From NCBI GenBank assembly GCA_019423025.1, contig JAHZCD010000001.1, positions 1-64,000 of the forward strand: a stretch of 64,000 nt of DNA. Direction: 5' to 3'. A program made the translations under genes and the position numbers. A model generated the notes under the pieces. The model did no database searches. It worked only from the letters and a program-made list of their open reading frames with translations, and was not told where the DNA came from. This DNA is from Haemophilus sp. (GTDB lineage: Bacteria; Pseudomonadota; Gammaproteobacteria; Enterobacterales; Pasteurellaceae). Within the stretch, counting starts at the first letter, position 1. Each line of letters starts with the position of its first letter. Shown here piece by piece: positions 58,148 through 64,000 of the stretch.

Positions 58148-58987
58148 ATGAACTATCAAGATAAAAGCCTTCAATCTTTAAAACTCGGTCAAGCAACAGA
58201 ATATGCAGCAAATTATGACCGCACTTTGTTACAACCGGTGCCTCGTAAACTCAATCGTGATGGCTTGGGCATAACCGAACAACAGCCATTTACCCATGGC
58301 GCCGATATTTGGACGGCCTATGAAATATCTTGGTTAAATCCAAAAGGTTTACCACAAGTAGCTATTGCCGATGTGGAAATTGATTATCGCAGTGAAAATT
58401 TAATTGAATCGAAAAGCTTTAAACTCTATTTAAACAGTTTTAATCAAAGCCAATTTGCTGATTTTGCTGCCGTAGAACGTACTATGCGTGAAGATCTAAG
58501 CGATTGTGCTCAAGGTGAGGTCAAAGTACGCTTACATCCATTATCCCACTATCAAGGACAACGTATTGATACGTTAACGGGCGATTGCATTGACGAACAG
58601 GATATTGAAATCCACAGCTACGAATTTGATGCAGACATTTTGCAAAATTGCACGTCCGATAACGTGGTGGAAGAAACCTTAGTGAGCCATTTATTGAAAT
58701 CTAACTGTCTTATCACCAGTCAGCCGGATTGGGGAACCGTGCAAATTCATTATGTGGGTAAACAAATCGATCGCGAAAAACTTCTCCGCTACATCGTGTC
58801 TTTCCGTCAACATAATGAATTTCACGAGCAGTGTGTCGAGCGTATTTTCTGTGACTTGATGCATTACGCCAAACCAGAAAAACTCACCGTTTATGCGCGT
58901 TATACGCGCCGTGGTGGATTGGATATTAATCCATTCCGCTCTAACTTTGAGGCAATTCCGCAAAATTTACGCTTGGCAAGACAATAA
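58148..58987 (+). CDS. queF: 7-cyano-7-deazaguanine reductase QueF
   Basis: Reduces preQ0 to preQ1 with NADPH in queuosine synthesis. The 279-residue product is the long, two-domain form. The NADPH motif [11 protein letters not shown] begins at Glu87, and the catalytic Cys187 lies in [16 protein letters not shown] complete uptake signal occurs near codon 24. Only about 45 bases lie between the previous terminator and the ATG, so any control region is short, and a preQ1 riboswitch was not found. Confidence 0.96.
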   Translation: MNYQDKSLQSLKLGQATEYAANYDRTLLQPVPRKLNRDGLGITEQQPFTHGADIWTAYEISWLNPKGLPQVAIADVEIDYRSENLIESKSFKLYLNSFNQSQFADFAAVERTMREDLSDCAQGEVKVRLHPLSHYQGQRIDTLTGDCIDEQDIEIHSYEFDADILQNCTSDNVVEETLVSHLLKSNCLITSQPDWGTVQIHYVGKQIDREKLLRYIVSFRQHNEFHEQCVERIFCDLMHYAKPEKLTVYARYTRRGGLDINPFRSNFEAIPQNLRLARQ

Positions 58988-58997
58988 GTCACAAAAT

Positions 58998-59030
58998 AAA
59001 AGTGCGGTAAAAATCAACCGCACTTTTTTG
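58998..59030. terminator. Terminator made of an inverted uptake-signal pair
   Basis: AAAAGTGCGGT (58998-59008) and ACCGCACTTTT (59017-59027) with an eight-base loop, two complete uptake signals. A T-run follows on plus, and A-runs before allow use by the convergent tyrA. Confidence 0.9.
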
Positions 59031-59032
59031 TT

Positions 59033-60157
59033 TTATATATGTCGTAAATCGTGAGCTTGTTGCAATAACTGACGACTTTCTTGCAAGAATTGATCGGAAT
59101 ATTCCCCAAACCATTTTCTCACTTGATGGAAAGCATCAATAAATCCTTGGCGATCGCCTTTTTCAAAGAATTGTAACGCCTCCTCATAAGTTTGTTTCAA
59201 GCTTTCAATCACATCTAAATTTTCTGGCTTATCCATAATAATATCGGCATAAAGTGCCGCATCTTGAGCAAATAAACGACCAATCATGGCTAATTCCAAA
59301 CGATAAATCGGGGAAGATAATGCCAATAAATTGCTTAAATTGACGGGCTGTTTAGAAAGATGCAGACCATTCGCAAAAGTGGAAAAGTGACGCAATGCTT
59401 GAATGTACGTCATATTGTGATCATGCTCAGCAGCATCAATTTGATAAATTTTTGCACCCCAGATTTGAATTTGCTCTAGCAACCATTCATAACGCTCACT
59501 AAAGCGCCCATCACAACGCACAACCACTTGTTTTGCCATGCTAGCAATATCGGGACCAAACATTGGATGCAGCCCAACTACTGCCCCTTTATGCACCTCT
59601 AACATTTTAGCTAATGGTGCTCGTTTCACGGAGGTGAGATCCGCCAATAGCATATTTTCTGTTAAATAAGGTTTTAAACGTTCTATTGTTTCTAACGTGT
59701 GATCAATCGGCACTGAGACAATAACAACATCCGCATTCGTTAAAATGCGTTCTGCCACATCCCAATCATCTCGGTCTAAAATAGAAATAGGATAACCGGA
59801 AGCACGTAAATAACGGGCAAATAACTGCCCCATTTTTCCGTAACCGCCGACAATAACAATTTTGTTAATGGCTGGATTCAGGGTTTTAAAACCAAATTGA
59901 TTTTCATTGGAGTAAGATTCACGCATGAAACGACGCAGCACATCTTCGATGAGTTGTGGAGAGATTCCCGCTTTCGCCGCTTCTTCTCGGCGTGCTTGTA
60001 GCATGGCTAATTCACGCTCTGGTGCATAAATCGGTAAACCTTTTTCATGCTTTACTTCACCGACTTGGGTTACCAGTTCTAGGCGTTTAGCAAAAAGTTG
60101 AATCAGTTCGCGATCGAGTGCATCAATTTCTTGACGTAAATGGTTAAGGGCATCCAT
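59033..60157 (-). CDS. tyrA: Chorismate mutase / prephenate dehydrogenase TyrA
   Basis: Bifunctional tyrosine-synthesis enzyme, 374 residues. Residues 1-90 are an AroQ-type chorismate mutase ([23 protein letters not shown], with [14 protein letters not shown]). Residues about 100-370 are the NAD-dependent dehydrogenase with the nucleotide loop [15 protein letters not shown] and HPMFGPD. Length is like E. coli TyrA (373). There is no leader peptide or TyrR box that I could recognise in the short upstream stretch. Confidence 0.96.
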   Translation of the reverse strand: MDALNHLRQEIDALDRELIQLFAKRLELVTQVGEVKHEKGLPIYAPERELAMLQARREEAAKAGISPQLIEDVLRRFMRESYSNENQFGFKTLNPAINKIVIVGGYGKMGQLFARYLRASGYPISILDRDDWDVAERILTNADVVIVSVPIDHTLETIERLKPYLTENMLLADLTSVKRAPLAKMLEVHKGAVVGLHPMFGPDIASMAKQVVVRCDGRFSERYEWLLEQIQIWGAKIYQIDAAEHDHNMTYIQALRHFSTFANGLHLSKQPVNLSNLLALSSPIYRLELAMIGRLFAQDAALYADIIMDKPENLDVIESLKQTYEEALQFFEKGDRQGFIDAFHQVRKWFGEYSDQFLQESRQLLQQAHDLRHI

Positions 60158-60243
60158 AATTCACCTGTAATATCTTATTTACATAGATTGCAATTAAAAG
60201 GTTACAGGTGAGATTACTGGAATTAAAACAGAAAGGCAAATGA

Positions 60244-61167
60244 TTAGAGAGATTGTGTAATCAGACGTTGCGGACGAATCACATTGTTATCATCTACAAA
60301 AGCCACGCCTAAAAAGATATTCTCGTCAGAAAACAACCGCACTTGACCATGTAATTTGGCTTCATTAGCAAATTTGACACGTTGTCCAAAGCCGATACCT
60401 TTACTTTGCTCGGCATTTAGCTGTAATGCGGGTAATTTACTGACCGCTGTATCTGTCGGTAAAAGATGTCGATCAAGTTGTGCAAGATCACCTTGCTCTG
60501 CAAGCGCCTGCAAAGCATCCCATGTCATCATCTTTTCTGTTGGATAATCCGCAACCGCAGTTCGACGTAACACTGTCACATGAGCACCACAAAATAACAC
60601 TTCACCTAAATCATCCACTAAAGTACGGATGTAAGTTCCTTTAGAACAATGCACTTCTAAGGTTAGAAAAGGTGCTTGATACTCGATAAAGTTTAGCTCA
60701 AAAATTGTGATAGGACGTGCTTCACGTTCTACCGTAATGCCTGCGCGAGCATACTCATACAATGGTTTTCCATTGTGTTTTAATGCAGAAAACATGGTAG
60801 GCACTTGCAAAATATCACCGCGGAATTGTTCAAGTGCGGTCAAAATTTGTGATGTTTCCACGTTTACAGGGCGCGTTTCGACCACTTGTCCTTCTGCATC
60901 CGAGGTATCCGTACGTTCACCTAATTTTGCTGTGACCACATAGCGTTTATCTGCATCTAATAAAAACTGGGAAAACTTTGTCGCTTCGCCTAAGCAAATA
61001 GGCAGCATACCGGTTGCTAATGGATCGAGCGCACCAGTATGTCCTGCTTTATTCGCTTGGAATACGCGTTTCACTTTTTGCATAATGTCATTAGATGACA
61101 TACCTTGAGGCTTATCTAATAAAAATACGCCATCAATATCACGTCCACGCTTACGAGGTCTCAACAT
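60244..61167 (-). CDS. truB: tRNA pseudouridine(55) synthase TruB
   Basis: Makes pseudouridine 55 in the T loop of all tRNAs. 307 residues; catalytic Asp48 in [13 protein letters not shown], and further conserved [19 protein letters not shown] and a C-terminal PUA-like domain. The ATG overlaps the rbfA stop by one base (TAATG), an order (infB-rbfA-truB) preserved in many gamma-proteobacteria. Confidence 0.96.
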   Translation of the reverse strand: MLRPRKRGRDIDGVFLLDKPQGMSSNDIMQKVKRVFQANKAGHTGALDPLATGMLPICLGEATKFSQFLLDADKRYVVTAKLGERTDTSDAEGQVVETRPVNVETSQILTALEQFRGDILQVPTMFSALKHNGKPLYEYARAGITVEREARPITIFELNFIEYQAPFLTLEVHCSKGTYIRTLVDDLGEVLFCGAHVTVLRRTAVADYPTEKMMTWDALQALAEQGDLAQLDRHLLPTDTAVSKLPALQLNAEQSKGIGFGQRVKFANEAKLHGQVRLFSDENIFLGVAFVDDNNVIRPQRLITQSL

Positions 61168-61553
61168 TAGTCATTTTCCTCAACGTGTTTTTTCTCGTCT
61201 TCACATATTACGTTTGTCACCAAATTAGACATACGCATCCCTTCGACTAAGGATTGATCGTAGAAGAAACGAATTTCCGGTACAATGCGTAAACGCATTG
61301 CTTTACCCACTAATGAACGGATATAAGGTGCTGCTTTTTCTAACCCTTTCATGCCTTGTGCAATCGCCACCTCATCATGATCAAACAAAAATGTGACAAA
61401 CACTTTTGCATAAGCTAAATCGCTTGATACTTCCACATCTGACACGGTTACCATGCCAATACGGGGATCTTTTACTTCCCGTTGTAAAATGATGGCGATT
61501 TCTTTTTGTAATTCTTGTGCAACACGATCGCTGCGTTTAAATTCTCTTGCCAT
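61167..61553 (-). CDS. rbfA: Ribosome-binding factor A
   Basis: Late 30S assembly factor, 128 residues with a KH-type fold. Typical elements are [21 protein letters not shown] at the start, [18 protein letters not shown] and [20 protein letters not shown] sequence ([15 protein letters not shown]). It is read with truB; a terminator-like hairpin separates it from infB. Confidence 0.95.
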   Translation of the reverse strand: MAREFKRSDRVAQELQKEIAIILQREVKDPRIGMVTVSDVEVSSDLAYAKVFVTFLFDHDEVAIAQGMKGLEKAAPYIRSLVGKAMRLRIVPEIRFFYDQSLVEGMRMSNLVTNVICEDEKKHVEEND

Positions 61554-61568
61554 AATATTTCTCTTATT

Positions 61569-61610
61569 AAAAAGCGGTCAAAAATACGTTGAATTTTGAC
61601 CGCTCTTTTT
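61569..61610 (-). terminator. Terminator or attenuator between infB and rbfA
   Basis: AGCGGTCAAAA (61573-61583) and TTTTGACCGCT (61594-61604) form an eleven-base stem; on the minus strand TTTTT follows. rbfA begins soon after, so transcripts probably read through in part. Confidence 0.75.
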
Positions 61611-61615
61611 ATTGA

Positions 61616-64000
61616 TTAGATTGAACGTTTAATTTCAACGACTTCAAACACCTCGATTTGGTCGCCGACTTTTACGTCATTGTAGTTTTTAACGCCGATA
61701 CCACATTCCATACCATTACGGACTTCAGAGACATCATCTTTAAAGCGACGGAGAGATTCCAATTCACCTTCAAAGATTACCACGTTATCACGTAATACGC
61801 GGATTGGGTTGTTACGTTTTACTACACCTTCGGTCACCATACAACCTGCGATTGCACCAAATTTCGGATGTTTGAACACATCACGCACTTCAGCCAAGCC
61901 AATGATTTCTTGTTTGAATTCAGGTTGTAACATACCGCTCATCGCTGCTTTCACATCATTTAATAGTTCATAAATGATAGAGTAATAACGAAGGTCAATA
62001 TTTTCTGCTTCGATAATACGGCGAGCAGAAGCGTCCGCACGTACGTTAAAGCCAACAATAATCGCATTAGAGGCTGCCGCTAGGGTTGCATCAGTTTCAG
62101 AAATACCACCGACACCAGAACCAACAACTTTCACTTTCACTTCATCAGTAGAAAGATCTTGTAACGATTGAATAATCGCTTCCACAGAACCCTGTACGTC
62201 TGCTTTCACGATGATATTTAGTTCAGCAACATCACCTTCAGCCATATTACTAAACATATTTTCAAGTTTCGCTTTTTGCTGACGAGCAAGTTTCACTTCA
62301 CGGAACTTACCTTGACGGTGTAACGCCACTTCACGTGCTTTTTTCTCATCACGTACTACAGTTGCTTCATCACCCGCTGCAGGTACACCAGAAAGACCTA
62401 ACACCTCAACAGGGATAGATGGGCCGGCTTCATCGATTTCTTTACCGTTTTCATCGCGCATTGCACGAACACGACCGTATTCAAAACCGCAAAGTACGAT
62501 ATCACCTTTACGTAAAGTACCAGATTGAACAAGAATTGTCGCAACCGGACCACGACCTTTATCAAGGTAAGATTCAATCACTACACCGCTTGCCATGCCG
62601 TCTTTTACAGCCGTTAATTCAAGTACTTCTGACTGAAGCAAGATGGCATCTAATAAGTCATCAACACCGGTACCTTTCTTCGCAGAAACTGGAACGAATT
62701 GCACATCACCACCGAATTTCTCAGAAATCACTTCGTGTTGAAGTAATTCTTGTTCTACTCGGTCTGGATTTGCTTCTGGTTTATCAATTTTGTTCACCGC
62801 AACCACTAAAGGCGCACCTGCTGCTTTCGCGTGTTGAATCGCTTCAATGGTTTGAGGCATCACACCATCATCTGCCGCAACAACAAGAACAACGATATCC
62901 GTTGCTTTCGCACCACGTGCACGCATTGAGGTAAATGCGGCGTGTCCCGGGGTATCTAAGAAGGTGATCATTTTGCCGTCATCCATTTCTACGTGGTACG
63001 CACCGATGTGCTGAGTAATACCACCCGCCTCACCTGCTGCAACTTTCGCTTTACGAATATAGTCAAGCAATGAGGTTTTACCATGGTCAACGTGACCCAT
63101 GATCGTTACAACCGGTGCACGAGTCACTTTTTCTGCATTAACATCACGATCGCCTAATACTTCTTCTTCGAGTTCATTTTCATTGCGAAGAATCACTTTG
63201 TGACCTAATTCTTCAGCCACTAATTGTGCCGTCTCTTGGTCAAGTACTTGGTTAATGGTTACCATTTCGCCCATCTTCATCATAGCTTTGATGATTTCAG
63301 TCGCTTTGGTTGCCATTTTATTTGCTAATTCCGCAACGGTAATGGTTTCACCAATAACAACATCTTGTTTCACAACCTGAACAGGTTTTGTGAAGGCTTG
63401 TTGTAATGCTGCGCCTTTCTTACCATTTTTACCTTTACCGAATTTACCGTCTTTTTGATTTTTACGGTTAGATTCGCGCTCATTTTTATTGCCGCCTTTC
63501 ACGTCATCGCGTTCTTTTTTCGCTTTAGCGACTTTATTTTTGCCGCGACCGCGATTTTCATTACGGCGTTCTTCTTCGTCCTCCGCTTCTAAAGCATAAC
63601 GAGAGCTTAAATTGTAATCAGTATAATCTTCTGATGCGCTTTCATTGCTTGACGTATCCGCTTCAGCATAACGTTTAGCATCTTCAGCAGCTTTACGCGC
63701 TTGCTCTTCTGCCTTTTTGCGAGCCAGCTCTTCCGCTTTGCGACGAAGTTCTGCTTCTTCCGCTTTACGTTTTTCTTTTTCTGGATCAACAGATTTAGGT
63801 TTATTTTCAACCGCTGGTTTCGCTGCCTTTTCTGCTTCAACCTTGGCTTTCTCAGCTTTCGCTTTTTCTGCTGCAGCTTTTTCAGCAGCTAAACGTGCTT
63901 TTTCTTCTGCCGCTTTCTTCTCTGCTTCTTGCTGTGCTTTTAATTTTTCTGCCTCAGCAGCTTTTCGGGCAGCATCTGTTGGCACAGTGCGTTTTTTACG
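61616..64000 (-). CDS. infB: Translation initiation factor IF-2 (N terminus outside window)
   Basis: GTPase that places initiator tRNA on the 30S ribosome. At least 794 residues are inside; the frame stays open to the right edge (RKKRTV...), so the N terminus is missing. The charged linker of Ala, Glu and Lys repeats is followed by the G domain with G1 [23 protein letters not shown] and NKIDKPEAN, then domains II to IV ending [13 protein letters not shown] at 63985 is only a valine codon, not the true start. Confidence 0.96.
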   Translation of the reverse strand, partial: RKKRTVPTDAARKAAEAEKLKAQQEAEKKAAEEKARLAAEKAAAEKAKAEKAKVEAEKAAKPAVENKPKSVDPEKEKRKAEEAELRRKAEELARKKAEEQARKAAEDAKRYAEADTSSNESASEDYTDYNLSSRYALEAEDEEERRNENRGRGKNKVAKAKKERDDVKGGNKNERESNRKNQKDGKFGKGKNGKKGAALQQAFTKPVQVVKQDVVIGETITVAELANKMATKATEIIKAMMKMGEMVTINQVLDQETAQLVAEELGHKVILRNENELEEEVLGDRDVNAEKVTRAPVVTIMGHVDHGKTSLLDYIRKAKVAAGEAGGITQHIGAYHVEMDDGKMITFLDTPGHAAFTSMRARGAKATDIVVLVVAADDGVMPQTIEAIQHAKAAGAPLVVAVNKIDKPEANPDRVEQELLQHEVISEKFGGDVQFVPVSAKKGTGVDDLLDAILLQSEVLELTAVKDGMASGVVIESYLDKGRGPVATILVQSGTLRKGDIVLCGFEYGRVRAMRDENGKEIDEAGPSIPVEVLGLSGVPAAGDEATVVRDEKKAREVALHRQGKFREVKLARQQKAKLENMFSNMAEGDVAELNIIVKADVQGSVEAIIQSLQDLSTDEVKVKVVGSGVGGISETDATLAAASNAIIVGFNVRADASARRIIEAENIDLRYYSIIYELLNDVKAAMSGMLQPEFKQEIIGLAEVRDVFKHPKFGAIAGCMVTEGVVKRNNPIRVLRDNVVIFEGELESLRRFKDDVSEVRNGMECGIGVKNYNDVKVGDQIEVFEVVEIKRSI

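Noticed and set aside
61569..61610. Uptake signal pair in the infB-rbfA hairpin
   Set aside because: Arms read AGCGGTC and GACCGCT, lacking the GTG core of AAGTGCGGT, so it is not a signal pair, only a hairpin.

Overview
The window is chromosomal DNA from a member of the Pasteurellaceae, almost certainly the genus Haemophilus (H. parainfluenzae or a close relative). The best evidence is the very high density of the Haemophilus-type DNA uptake signal AAGTGCGGT / ACCGCACTT (more than forty copies by eye), many of them as inverted pairs that form transcription terminators. AT-rich codon use and the gene content (rsx/rnf operon, fabA-lonH-matP, infB-rbfA-truB-tyrA, csdA-csdE) agree. I found no rRNA, prophage or CRISPR array.

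Layout. 1-6.4 kb: two ferritin genes behind a promoter with Fur-like sequences, a tRNA-Leu(CAA), ttcA-tusE (tRNA thiolation), a molybdate-binding mop gene, a SemiSWEET transporter, and metE behind two tandem MetJ boxes. 6.4-8.3 kb: cdd and a low-GC pair, an RNA 2'-phosphotransferase (kptA) and a SMI1/KNR4-type protein. 8.4-14.1 kb: an oligopeptide/nickel-class ABC transporter with a permease-ATPase fusion and a Tat-exported binding protein; its two transcription units have similar CRP-dependent promoters. 14.3-22.6 kb: dps with an OxyR-like site, the yjjPB exporter, a grxB copy interrupted by a stop at codon 4, and recD-recB.

22.6-29.4 kb is the most interesting part: a type I restriction-modification locus (hsdM-hsdS-hsdR) whose specificity gene carries two candidate slippage sites. 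One is a run of three 12-bp TSEL repeats in the central spacer. The other is a G8 tract placed so that one extra G would leave a 232-residue, one-TRD protein. A REP-associated tyrosine transposase (RAYT) and eight REP-like palindromes fill all the gaps of this operon.

29.5-38.7 kb is mostly housekeeping: a DsrE-like protein, purP, usg, ybaK, fabA with a FadR-like operator, lonH, matP, cspD, the very small yoaH, truC, yqcC, acyP and a secreted yccT. 38.7-49.0 kb: a YccS-type membrane protein, the rsxABCDGE electron-transport operon with nth attached, and an NSS-family transporter. In the rsx operon a 24-codon membrane micro-ORF overlaps rsxA and rsxB, and the rsxC tail contains about four 135-bp repeats. 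49.1-58.1 kb: uup, dgt, lrgB, lrgA on the minus strand; a secreted nuclease, csdA, csdE, a zinc-ribbon protein and an AT-rich TPR/Sel1-like gene on the plus strand. 58.1-64.0 kb: queF, then tyrA, truB, rbfA and infB on the minus strand, with infB running off the right edge.

Most genes are ordinary core genes. The variable hsd locus, the CRP-driven peptide transporter, the kptA/SMI1 pair and the TPR/Sel1 gene are the accessory parts. All assignments come from reading the sequence and recalled family knowledge; no database search was run.
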